This document shows positions 55,680-63,950 of a DNA stretch of 64,000 nt, piece by piece. This stretch comes from Selenomonas sp. (lineage in GTDB: Bacteria; Bacillota; Negativicutes; Selenomonadales; Selenomonadaceae). The stretch is taken from NCBI GenBank assembly GCA_022773585.1, contig JALEZZ010000057.1, positions 38,843-102,842 on the forward strand, in the 5' to 3' direction. Each line of letters starts with the position of its first letter. Position 1 is the first letter of the stretch. The notes below the pieces were generated by a model. That model saw only the letters and a program-made list of their open reading frames with translations, was not told the origin of the DNA and ran no database searches. Position numbers and translations under genes: made by a program.

Positions 55680-56885
55680 GTGATTCAGCGGCCATTTTAT
55701 CTTGACCAGCTCCGGCGCTGGCGCGAGAAGGATGTCATCAAAGTGCTGACGGGCATCCGGCGTTGCGGAAAATCGACACTGCTTTCGATGTTCCGCAAGG
55801 AATTGCGGCAGAGCGGCGTGCCGGAAGAGAACATTATATCCCTGAATCTTGAGGGGATTGAGGGCATCGATATCACGGAAAGTCGCCAGCTTCTACAGTA
55901 TTTTGTTGAAAGACTTCAGCCGCATGGCATGAACTACATCTTCATTGATGAAGTGCAGCAGGTAGAGCATTTCGAAAAAGCAGTGGATGCGCTTTACGTC
56001 CAGGAGAATTGTGATGTCTATGTGACGGGGTCGAATTCTCAGCTCCTTTCTGGGGAGCTTGCGACCCTGCTTTCCGGCCGTTATGTTGAGATTCGCATGC
56101 ATCCGCTTTCTTTTTCGGAATTCGTGTCGGCGCATCCTGGGACAAACTTGGAACGACTTTATCCGCAGTATCTGACCGTGAGCTCCTTTCCGTATGCTTC
56201 GACGCTAAGAAGCGTAAAAGACGTGCGACAGTATTTATCTGGCATCTATGACACTGTCATCTTGAAAGACATTGTCGGGCGTCGGAAGTTGGTGAATCAG
56301 GCGCTGCTGAAAAAAATCACGCGGTTTCTGTTCGACAACATCGGAAACCCATGTTCTGCCAAGAAGATTGCTGACACGCTGACATCCATGGGAAGCAAGA
56401 CGACCATTCCGACTGTCGAGAATTATCTCGGGGCATTGCAGGATGCATTCCTGTTTTATCGAGCAGATCGATACGACCTCAAAGGCAAGGAATATCTGAA
56501 GACGGGTGGAAAATATTATGCTGTCGACCTCGGCTTGCGCCAGATGGTGCTTGGAAGCAAGCCGATGGATGCAGGACATATGTTGGAGAACGTCATTTAC
56601 TTGGAACTTCTGCGCCGTTATGGCGAGGTCTATGTCGGGAAAATTGGAACTGCGGAAATCGATTTTGTCGCCATGCGCAACGGAGAACCAAACTATTATC
56701 AGGTAGCATACACCGTCATCGGCGACGATGATAGAACCCTCAGGAGGGAACTTTCACCGTTGCAGGCGGTCAAAGACTATTATCCGCGTTATCTCTTGAC
56801 GATGGATCTTGTGCCGCATGCATCGCATGAAGGCATCCAGCAGGAATATGTACTGGACTGGCTGATGGGGGCGCAAGTGCAATGA
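55680..56885 (+). CDS. AAA ATPase with C-terminal DUF4143 domain
   Basis: A 401-residue protein of the common AAA_14-DUF4143 family. Walker A GIRRCGKSTLL is near residue 27, Walker B YIFIDEVQ near 87, the sensor segment VTGSNSQLLSGELATLLSGR near 121, and the DUF4143 part has LFDNIGNPCSAKKIADTL and the nuclease-like EIDFVAMRNGEPNYYQVAYT near the end. Function is not established; such genes are frequent in accessory regions. GTG 55680 is chosen, 7 bases after AAGGGAGG; GTG 55671 overlaps that site. Confidence 0.87.
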   Translation: MIQRPFYLDQLRRWREKDVIKVLTGIRRCGKSTLLSMFRKELRQSGVPEENIISLNLEGIEGIDITESRQLLQYFVERLQPHGMNYIFIDEVQQVEHFEKAVDALYVQENCDVYVTGSNSQLLSGELATLLSGRYVEIRMHPLSFSEFVSAHPGTNLERLYPQYLTVSSFPYASTLRSVKDVRQYLSGIYDTVILKDIVGRRKLVNQALLKKITRFLFDNIGNPCSAKKIADTLTSMGSKTTIPTVENYLGALQDAFLFYRADRYDLKGKEYLKTGGKYYAVDLGLRQMVLGSKPMDAGHMLENVIYLELLRRYGEVYVGKIGTAEIDFVAMRNGEPNYYQVAYTVIGDDDRTLRRELSPLQAVKDYYPRYLLTMDLVPHASHEGIQQEYVLDWLMGAQVQ

Positions 56886-56911
56886 ACACGGATGCTTTGC
56901 GCAAAAAATGG

Positions 56912-56943
56912 GGCTCTTCACCCACACTTATGGGTGAAGAGCC
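56912..56943. terminator. 13-bp palindrome after the ATPase gene
   Basis: GGCTCTTCACCCA and its perfect complement enclose a 6-base loop. A-runs lie on both sides (CAAAAAATGG upstream, CCAAAAATA downstream), so a T-run occurs only for the minus strand. It probably helps to stop transcription or protects the 3' end. Confidence 0.6.
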
Positions 56944-57000
56944 AAAAATATACCATCACGAAGATCACGAAGATCGTGACATCACCAGCATAAAGCAAGT

Positions 57001-57050
57001 GCCTCTTCACGTCAGCTATCTGCAAGAACATGAAGAGGCTCGCTTTTTTT
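57001..57050 (+). terminator. Terminator upstream of polC
   Basis: A 9-bp stem GCCTCTTCA / TGAAGAGGC with a 21-base loop is followed by TCGCTTTTTTT. Its arms share CTCTTCAC with the palindrome at 56912, so alternative pairing between the two is possible. Confidence 0.75.
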
Positions 57051-57070
57051 GTGCGTGGGATGAAAAAACA

Positions 57071-57079
57071 TGGTATCAT
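57071..57079 (+). promoter_or_regulatory. Extended -10 element ahead of polC
   Basis: TGGTATCAT is a good extended -10 (TGnTATnnT) 43 bases before the polC start. No good -35 is seen. Confidence 0.45.
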
Positions 57080-57121
57080 GGGGACACATGATTTTGACAC
57101 GGATGGAAAGGGGCAATCGCT

Positions 57122-60100
57122 TTGGCGAAAACATATTGCATCGTGCCGAAGAAGCGCCGGATGTTGCAGGAGCTTGTGCAGGGAATGGAGCTCGCGGAGG
57201 AAGAAGAGCAGCTCTTGGGTGCCTGCACGATTCTGCACGTCGAGATTGACCCAGCGGCGAATGGATGGGAAATCGTCCTGCAGACGCCGGAGCTTCTTTC
57301 GGACGGCCTTCTTTCGCGCCTGTCGGCGCAGGTGCAGCAGAAATGCGGCCTTTCCTCGGTCGAGTTCTATCAGCAGGTCATCGACATGATGCGCGGCATC
57401 TCGAAGGCATGGGACGAACTCGCCTATCGTACGGCGGATGGTGATCCTTCGGTGCAGGCGGTCTTTGAGCGCATGAAGTATCGTGCGGTCGGCGACAAGC
57501 TCATGCTCGAGGTCGCTGGCATCTGCTCGGGTGCAATCATGCGCAACCACAAGGTCGCGAGCAAGCTCGCGAAAAACATCAAGGGGCTTCTGGGCTTTTA
57601 CTGCGATGTGGACTGGGAATCCGTCGATGCGGAGGATGACGAAGATGCATCGTCTGCATCGGAGACACTCAATACGCCGGAGTATCTGGCTGCGCGCAGG
57701 TCTGTCCTCCAGCAGGAGAATGCTGCCGCGCGTGAGAAGGCACTCGGCAAGGCGGAGGCTGTGCACAAGGCGAAGACAGCGGCCGCACAATCTGTTCCGT
57801 CTGTGCCGATGCCGTCCGATGCGGATGTGCCGGGAGCAGCGCCTGCTTCCGCACCGGCGCCGCAGAGCGAGCGCAAAGACCTCAGCGCCCCCGTCGTCAT
57901 CGAGGGTATGGGCAGCCTGATTTTTGGCCGCGGCGTCGCAGGCGAACGCAAGCTGGTGGACGAGCTCGAGGGCGAGGAAAAGAATGTCATCCTCGAGGGC
58001 TGGATTGGCGAAGGCGCGATTTCAGGCGTGCGCACGAACGAGTTCAAGACGGGCACGAAGATGCTCTCGTTTGCGCTCTCGGATGAGTCGAACGGCATCA
58101 TCTGCAAGAAGTTCTTCAAGAAGGGGCGCGGCAAGAACGCGCAGCCGGATGAGTTCGAGAAGGCCGTGGCTGGTGTCAAGGACGGCATGCGCGTGCGCGT
58201 GCGCGGCTCGATTCGTTTCGATACGTATCTCAACGAATACGTGCTGTTCATGGACAGCCTTGCGAAGAAGGAGAAAAAGCAGCGCGAGGACACGGCGGAC
58301 GTCAAGCGCGTCGAGCTCCATGCGCATACGACGATGAGCGCGATGGATGCTGTCGATTCCGTGGCGGATCTCATTCAGACGGCTGACCGCTGGGGCTGGC
58401 CCGCCATTGCCATCACGGATCACGGCGTCGTGCAGGCATTTCCGGATGCGATGAAAGCGCTCGGCAAATGCAAGAATGACATCAAGGTCATCTACGGCAT
58501 GGAAGGGTATCTTGTCGGTGACAACTACGAGCAGAAACGTGCGAATCATATCATCCTGCTCGCGAAGACGCCGAACGGCCTACGAAATCTCTACCAGCTC
58601 GTTTCGTTCGCGCATCTGCGCTTCTTCCACCGCCAGCCGCGTCTGCCACGCGAGATGATTGAAGAATTCCGCGAGGGGTTGCTGATTGGCTCGGCTTGTG
58701 AGGCGGGCGAGCTCATCCGCGCCATTGAGGAGCATCAGACGGACGAGCAGCTCGAAAAAATCGCTTCATTCTATGACTATCTCGAAATCCAGCCGATTCA
58801 CAATAACGACTTCTTGAAGCGCAGCGACAATTTCCCGGACATCCAGACGGACGATGACCTGCGCGCCATCAATCTCAAGGTCGCAGCGCTTGCAAAGAAG
58901 CTTGGCAAGCCGCTCGTTGCGACATGCGACGTCCATTTCCTGAATCCCGAGGACAGCATCTACCGCGCGATTCTCATGAAGGGCAAGGGCTTTGATGATG
59001 CCGAACTCCAGCCGCCGCTCTACCTGCGCACGACAGAGGAAATGCTCGCGGAGTTTGACTATCTTGGCCCGGAACTCGCCTATGAGGCTGTCGTGACGAA
59101 CCCGCGGAAGATTGCGGACAGCATCGAGCGCTTCATGCCTCTCCCTGGCGAAGAAGTCCTGTATTCGCCGAAAATTCCGTTCGCGGATGAAGAAATCCGC
59201 GTCATGTCGTATCGGCGCGCAAAGTACATGTATGGCGAGAATTTGCCGAAGATTGTCGAAGACCGCCTCGAACAAGAGCTCAAGCCCATCATCGGGCATG
59301 GTTTTTCCGTGCTGTATCTGATTGCGCAGCGCCTCGTCAAAAAGTCAAATGATGACGGCTACCTCGTCGGTTCGCGAGGTTCTGTCGGTTCGTCGTTCAT
59401 CGCGACGATGACGGGCATCACGGAGGTCAATCCGCTGCCGCCGCATTGGCGCTGCCCGCACTGCCAGTACAGCAAGTTCATCACGGACGGTTCCTATGGC
59501 TGCGGCTACGATCTGCCCGACAAAGTCTGCCCCGTCTGCGGCACGCCGCTCATCAAGGACGGCCACGACATCCCGTTCGCGGTCTTCCTCGGGTTCGATG
59601 GCGACAAGGTGCCGGATATCGACTTGAACTTCTCGGGCACGTATCAGCCGGTCGCACACAAGTACACGGAAATCCTCTTTGGCAAGGACAACGTCTATCG
59701 CGCGGGCTCGATTCAGACGGTCGCCGACAAGACGGCGTTCGGCTATGTCAAGAAGTTCTTCGAGGAAAAAGGCGTGCGAAAGCATGGCTCGTACATCGAC
59801 CGCCTCGCGCATGGCTGCATGGGCGTCAAGTCGACAACGGGCCAGCATCCAGCGGGCATCATGGTCGTGCCGCGCGACATGGACGTGCACTTCTTCACGC
59901 CGCTCCAGCATCCGGCGAACGACGTGAACTGCGGCACGATCACGACGCATTTCGATTACCATTCCATCAGCGGCCGTATCGTCAAGCTCGATATTCTCGG
60001 CCACGATGACCCGACCGTCATCAAGATGCTCGAAGACCTCACGCATCGCGACCCGAAGACGATTCCGTTCGATGACAAGGCGACGATGTCGCTGTTCAAT

Positions 60101-61045
60101 TCGACAGCGGCGCTCGGCCTGACGCCGGAGGAACTCGGCGCGACGAGCGGCACGTTCGGCATTCCGGAGTTCCGCACGCCGTTCACGCGGCAGATGATCG
60201 ACGATACGCACCCCGATGTCTTTTCCGACCTCGTGCGCATCTCGGGGTTCTCGCATGGTACGGACGTCTGGCTCGGCAACGCGCAGGACCTCATCCGCGG
60301 CGGCCAGTGCACGATCAAGAACGCCATTTCGGCACGCGACGACATCATGATGTACCTGATCCATCAGGGCATCGACCCGCTGCTGTCGTTCAAGACGATG
60401 GAGAAAGTCCGCAAGGGCAGGGGCATCGCGCCCGACGTCGTCGAGAAGCTCCGCAAGGGCGGCATCCCTGAGTGGTTCATCGAATCGTGCCAGAAAATCA
60501 AGTACCTGTTTCCGCGCGCGCATGCGACGGCCTACGTCATGATGGCGTTCCGCATCGCGTTTTGCAAGGTGCATTATCCGCTCGCGTACTATGCGGCGTA
60601 TTTCTCGATTCGCGCTGCCGAGTTCGATGCGAATGTCATCGCGCGCGGCAAGGACTACGTCGGGAAGTGCATCGCCGACCTCGACCGCGCGGCAAAGGAG
60701 AAGGGCAAGCTCGATGCGAAGCAGAATGCGACACTGATTGTCCTGCAGCTCGCCTGGGAGATGTATCTGCGCGGCTACAGCTGCGAGCATGTCGATCTCT
60801 ACGAGAGTGACGCCGAGAAATTCATCATCCACGAGAAATCCCTGCTGCCTCCCATCGCCTCGCTCGCGGGCATGGGACAGAAAGCGGCGGAAGCGATTGC
60901 CGAGGCGCGGCAGGACGGCGAGTTCACTTCCATTGAAAACCTGCGCCTGCGCACGGGCATTTCGAAGACGAACATCGAGATTCTGCGCGACCACGGCTGC
61001 CTCGACGGCATGAGCGAGAGCGACCAGATGGTGCTGTTCAGCTGA
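57122..61045 (+). CDS. polC: DNA polymerase III alpha subunit PolC, lacking the exonuclease insert
   Basis: A 1307-residue Gram-positive-type replicase. In order: N-terminal domain (1-170), an Ala/Pro-rich linker (about 185-260), an OB fold (about 285-375), the PHP domain from VELHAHTTMSAMDAV near residue 396, a zinc module (CPHC..CPVCG), catalytic D832 and D834 in VPDIDLNFSG, and the clamp-binding tail QMVLF. In Bacillus PolC a DnaQ-like 3'-5' exonuclease of about 190 residues is inserted in the PHP domain; here GMEGYLVGD runs straight on to RANHIILLAK, so the insert is absent. This also explains the shorter length. Start TTG 57122. Confidence 0.96.
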   Translation: MAKTYCIVPKKRRMLQELVQGMELAEEEEQLLGACTILHVEIDPAANGWEIVLQTPELLSDGLLSRLSAQVQQKCGLSSVEFYQQVIDMMRGISKAWDELAYRTADGDPSVQAVFERMKYRAVGDKLMLEVAGICSGAIMRNHKVASKLAKNIKGLLGFYCDVDWESVDAEDDEDASSASETLNTPEYLAARRSVLQQENAAAREKALGKAEAVHKAKTAAAQSVPSVPMPSDADVPGAAPASAPAPQSERKDLSAPVVIEGMGSLIFGRGVAGERKLVDELEGEEKNVILEGWIGEGAISGVRTNEFKTGTKMLSFALSDESNGIICKKFFKKGRGKNAQPDEFEKAVAGVKDGMRVRVRGSIRFDTYLNEYVLFMDSLAKKEKKQREDTADVKRVELHAHTTMSAMDAVDSVADLIQTADRWGWPAIAITDHGVVQAFPDAMKALGKCKNDIKVIYGMEGYLVGDNYEQKRANHIILLAKTPNGLRNLYQLVSFAHLRFFHRQPRLPREMIEEFREGLLIGSACEAGELIRAIEEHQTDEQLEKIASFYDYLEIQPIHNNDFLKRSDNFPDIQTDDDLRAINLKVAALAKKLGKPLVATCDVHFLNPEDSIYRAILMKGKGFDDAELQPPLYLRTTEEMLAEFDYLGPELAYEAVVTNPRKIADSIERFMPLPGEEVLYSPKIPFADEEIRVMSYRRAKYMYGENLPKIVEDRLEQELKPIIGHGFSVLYLIAQRLVKKSNDDGYLVGSRGSVGSSFIATMTGITEVNPLPPHWRCPHCQYSKFITDGSYGCGYDLPDKVCPVCGTPLIKDGHDIPFAVFLGFDGDKVPDIDLNFSGTYQPVAHKYTEILFGKDNVYRAGSIQTVADKTAFGYVKKFFEEKGVRKHGSYIDRLAHGCMGVKSTTGQHPAGIMVVPRDMDVHFFTPLQHPANDVNCGTITTHFDYHSISGRIVKLDILGHDDPTVIKMLEDLTHRDPKTIPFDDKATMSLFNSTAALGLTPEELGATSGTFGIPEFRTPFTRQMIDDTHPDVFSDLVRISGFSHGTDVWLGNAQDLIRGGQCTIKNAISARDDIMMYLIHQGIDPLLSFKTMEKVRKGRGIAPDVVEKLRKGGIPEWFIESCQKIKYLFPRAHATAYVMMAFRIAFCKVHYPLAYYAAYFSIRAAEFDANVIARGKDYVGKCIADLDRAAKEKGKLDAKQNATLIVLQLAWEMYLRGYSCEHVDLYESDAEKFIIHEKSLLPPIASLAGMGQKAAEAIAEARQDGEFTSIENLRLRTGISKTNIEILRDHGCLDGMSESDQMVLFS

Positions 61046-61066
61046 CACGGATTTTATGGAAAAATG

Positions 61067-61111
61067 TTGACATCGGGAGAACAAAGGAATAAGATGGTAC
61101 GTAATCACGTA
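61067..61111 (+). promoter_or_regulatory. Promoter of the dehydrogenase gene with a small palindrome
   Basis: TTGACA (61067-61072) and TAAGAT (61090-61095) are 17 bases apart. Just downstream TACGT-AATC-ACGTA (61098-61111) is a short palindrome at the expected transcription start, a possible operator. It does not resemble the known Rex site. Confidence 0.7.
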
Positions 61112-61159
61112 ACTCGCGGTTGAAAGCATGTTCTAAAGATTTGAAGAGAGGTTTTTCCC

Positions 61160-62119
61160 ATGAAACGTACTCAGAAACTCGCCATCCTCGGCCTCGGCCA
61201 TGTCGGTTCCGCTGTGCTCACGCAGGCCGTCGCGCTGCACCTCGCACCGGAAATCGTCTGCATCGATATTCGGGAGAAAGTCGCGCACGGCGAGGCACTC
61301 GATATGATGCACGCGCTCTCGACTGACCTCTATCCGGGCATGAACGTTCATTCTGGCAGCTGGGAAGACCTCAAGGACACGGATGTCATCATCTGCGCGG
61401 CAGGCCCGAGCATCATGCCGGGCGTGAGCCATGAGCGCCTGTCGCTTGCGAGAGAGAACACGAAGGTCATGCGCGAAATCATGACGGAAGTCGTCAAGTA
61501 TACGACGGACGCCATCTTCATCATGATCACGAATCCGCTCGACGTCACGACGTATGTCGCGGCGACGGAGTTCGGCTATCCGAAAGGCCATCTCTTCGGC
61601 ACGGGCACGACGCTCGAGACGATGCGCTTCAAGTACATCATCGGCAAGCACTACCATGTCAATCCGGCCAGCGTGCAGGGCTACATGCTCGGCGAGCACG
61701 GCAACAGCGCGTTCCCGGCATGGAGCGTGCTGACGATCGGCGGCATCCCCATCGATCAGCTCGACGAATTCTATGAGCACGAAGGCCCACTCGATTTCTC
61801 GGCTGTCGCTGATGAAGTCGTGCAGACGGCCTATGACGTGCTCGAGTCGAAGGGCTGGACGAACACGGGCATCGCGGTCGGCGCCTGCCGCCTCGCGCGC
61901 GCCGTGCTGAACGACGAGCATCTCGTGACGCCAGTCTCGATGCCGTTCTCGGGCGAGTACGGCCTCACGGATGTCGCGCTGTCGCTGCCGAGCGTCATCG
62001 GCAAGAACGGCGTCGAGCGCCGCCTGCCGCTCCACATCTCGCCGAACGAGATCGAGCTCCTGAAAAAGAGCGCGGCGAGCGTGCAGGAAGTCCTGCGCGC
62101 GAATGGCATCATCAAGTAA
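61160..62119 (+). CDS. L-lactate/malate family dehydrogenase (probable L-2-hydroxyacid dehydrogenase)
   Basis: A 319-residue NAD-dependent dehydrogenase. The Rossmann motif GLGHVGSAV is at residues 11-19, ITNPLDVTTYVA and GTGTTLETMRFKYIIG follow, and the catalytic His is H180 in MLGEHGNSAFPAW. The substrate-loop region reads AAGPSIMPGVSHERLSLARE rather than the AGAxQKPGExR usual in lactate dehydrogenase, so the Gln that selects pyruvate is missing. Lactate formation is likely for a fermenter, but a 2-hydroxy branched acid is also possible. GAAGAGAGG precedes the ATG. It has its own promoter and terminator. Confidence 0.85.
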   Translation: MKRTQKLAILGLGHVGSAVLTQAVALHLAPEIVCIDIREKVAHGEALDMMHALSTDLYPGMNVHSGSWEDLKDTDVIICAAGPSIMPGVSHERLSLARENTKVMREIMTEVVKYTTDAIFIMITNPLDVTTYVAATEFGYPKGHLFGTGTTLETMRFKYIIGKHYHVNPASVQGYMLGEHGNSAFPAWSVLTIGGIPIDQLDEFYEHEGPLDFSAVADEVVQTAYDVLESKGWTNTGIAVGACRLARAVLNDEHLVTPVSMPFSGEYGLTDVALSLPSVIGKNGVERRLPLHISPNEIELLKKSAASVQEVLRANGIIK

Positions 62120-62154
62120 GAGCAGGAAATTTCAAGAACAGACCACGAATCAGA

Positions 62155-62196
62155 AAAGAGGGGGTCAGCACCGAATGGATGCTGATTCCCTCTTTA
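62155..62196 (+). terminator. Terminator of the dehydrogenase gene
   Basis: Arms AAAGAGGG-x-TCAGCA and TGCTGA-xx-CCCTCTTT form a two-part stem with a short asymmetric bulge. The 3' arm ends in CTTT without a long T-run. Confidence 0.7.
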
Positions 62197-62294
62197 GATT
62201 GCAGACGTACGTATTTTTCTATCAAAACAAAAAAGCGTTCCTTCCTGCTTCGATGGCATTTTCATAAGCCTTGCTCTCGATTTATGACAATTTA
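62197..62294. other. Intergenic stretch before the insertion sequence
   Basis: AT-rich DNA with CAAAACAAAAAAGCG. No gene, tRNA or clear signal is seen up to the left inverted repeat at 62295. Confidence 0.5.
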
Positions 62295-63851
62295 GGCTCA
62301 ATCATAAAACCTGTGGGATGAATAATTCTGCCACATAATTCATGTTGTCAAAAAAGAAGACATCCACTAAGATGTGGAAATGCATCTAGCAAATGTAAAT
62401 CCACACAAAGGAATGTCCTCTACATGGATTATATCGAAAATCTTCAGTTTGAGCAACTCTCTCTTCCCTTCGGAGAAGAATCTCCAAAGCAGGAGTACCT
62501 CCTGATTCCCTCGTCGCTGCAAGGCTTCCACAACACGGACACGACCAGCCATTTCCTGCCTTCTGGCCGCAAATCCTTCTGCATGAACGGGACACTGGAT
62601 GTTCCAGAAGAACGCAGCTGCCCTTCCTGCGGCTCCCGCATGCATGTCAACCAGCGCTTCCAGAAGACGCTGAAGCATCTTCCTGTCGGCAATGGCATCA
62701 GCTGCATCAAGTTCGAGCACGTCCAGTACCTCTGCCCGGACTGCGGCCGTACGCATATGCAGGAAATCCCGTTCCAGTCCGAGCACCACCGCATCACGAA
62801 GGAGCTGGAAGAATACGTCCGCGTCCTCCTGGGCCTGCATACCTTCACCAACAAGGAGATCAGCGAACTCTCTGGGGTCGGCCAGAACATCGTGAAAGCC
62901 ATCGACAAGCAGCGGCTAGAAGGGCTCTACATCGAGGACGGGAAGCTCCGCCACCCCAGCGAGCAGACACGCTTCCTCGGCATCGACGAGTTCAAGCTGC
63001 ACAACGGCCACAAGTACGCGACGCACATCATCAATATGGCGAACGGCCATATCCTCTGGATTGCAGAAGGCAAGAAGAAGCAGGTCGTCTACGACTTTAT
63101 CGAGCACGTCGGGCTGGAGTGGATGTCCCACGTCGAGGCAGTCGCCCTTGACATGAATTCGGATTTTCAGGAGGCTTTCGAGGAGAAGTGCCCGCATCTG
63201 CGCATGGTCTTCGACTACTTCCACATCGTCAAGAATTTCAACGACAAGGTCGTGGGAGAGATTCGAAAAGACGAGCAGAAGCGCCTGATTGCGGAGGGCG
63301 ACCTAGAAGCCGCAAAGCTTTTGAAGCACAGCAAGTACATCGTGACATCCAGCCGCGAGACGCTGGCACGCAAGGACCGGGAAGCCAAGGAAGGCAGGGT
63401 TCTACGCAAGAAGGGAAAGGTTTTCTCCGTCTCGGAAGTCAAGCGCAAGGACATCGGGTATCTGGAGCGCTACGAGAGCATCCTCCAGAAGAACCGTCTC
63501 CTGTTCACCGCAGACCTTATCAAGGAGCTGCTGAGGGAAGCCTATGCCAGCAGGAACGAGTCGCGCATGCAGGAGCTCATCACGAAGGTTCTGGATCTCT
63601 GCGTCAACAGTGGAAACGAGCATATGGCATGGTTCTGGAGACTACTGGTTCGCCATTTCGACGGGATTATCTCGCACGCGGTCTACCACATCTCGGCAGG
63701 AAAGATCGAGGGCATCAACAACAAGATCAAGACGCTGCGCAGGCAGGCTTATGGCTATCCTGACGATGAATACTTCTTCTTGAAGCTCATCGACATGAGT
63801 CGCCATTAACCTGCCGGGGATTGCTCATCCCACAGGAAAAATGATTGAGCC
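62295..63851 (+). mobile_element. Complete ISL3-family insertion sequence
   Basis: The left inverted repeat at 62295-62321 and the right one at 63825-63851 match over about 27 bases, differing only in a central four-base block (AAAA against TTTT when aligned). One intact transposase gene lies between. No matching 8-base target duplication could be read at these edges, so the exact ends may lie a little outside. The element sits between a terminator and the promoter of the next gene, so it breaks no visible gene. Confidence 0.88.
62424..63809 (+). CDS. ISL3 family transposase
   Basis: A 461-residue transposase. An N-terminal zinc finger (CPSCGSRMHV and CPDCGRTHM), a helix-turn-helix region (LLGLHTFTNKEISELSGVGQ), and the DDE domain are seen: FLGIDEFKLHNGHKYATHI for the first Asp, VEAVALDMNSDFQEAF for the second, FDYFHIVKNFN typical of ISL3, and ISAGKIEGINNKIKTLRRQA for the Glu. 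It appears intact and so could be active. The ATG has AAGGAATG upstream. Confidence 0.95.
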   Translation: MDYIENLQFEQLSLPFGEESPKQEYLLIPSSLQGFHNTDTTSHFLPSGRKSFCMNGTLDVPEERSCPSCGSRMHVNQRFQKTLKHLPVGNGISCIKFEHVQYLCPDCGRTHMQEIPFQSEHHRITKELEEYVRVLLGLHTFTNKEISELSGVGQNIVKAIDKQRLEGLYIEDGKLRHPSEQTRFLGIDEFKLHNGHKYATHIINMANGHILWIAEGKKKQVVYDFIEHVGLEWMSHVEAVALDMNSDFQEAFEEKCPHLRMVFDYFHIVKNFNDKVVGEIRKDEQKRLIAEGDLEAAKLLKHSKYIVTSSRETLARKDREAKEGRVLRKKGKVFSVSEVKRKDIGYLERYESILQKNRLLFTADLIKELLREAYASRNESRMQELITKVLDLCVNSGNEHMAWFWRLLVRHFDGIISHAVYHISAGKIEGINNKIKTLRRQAYGYPDDEYFFLKLIDMSRH

Positions 63852-63882
63852 TTTTTTTCAAAGGCTCTGTCACAACAAATGG

Positions 63883-63911
63883 TTGATTTTTGACGAGAAA
63901 TAGCGTATAAT
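63883..63911 (+). promoter_or_regulatory. Promoter of the gene at the window end
   Basis: TTGATT (63883-63888) and TATAAT (63906-63911) are 17 bases apart, just outside the right end of the IS. Confidence 0.82.
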
Positions 63912-63950
63912 AATAGTAAGAAACAGTACCACCGAAGGAGGTAATTGGAT

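Noticed and set aside
56882..57091. 69-codon frame overlapping the ATPase stop
   Set aside because: Most of it is made of the two hairpins and the A-rich spacer. No ribosome site or domain is seen.
62287..62294. Possible 8-base target duplication of the IS
   Set aside because: The 8 bases left of the element (ACAATTTA) do not match the 8 bases to the right (TTTTTTTC).
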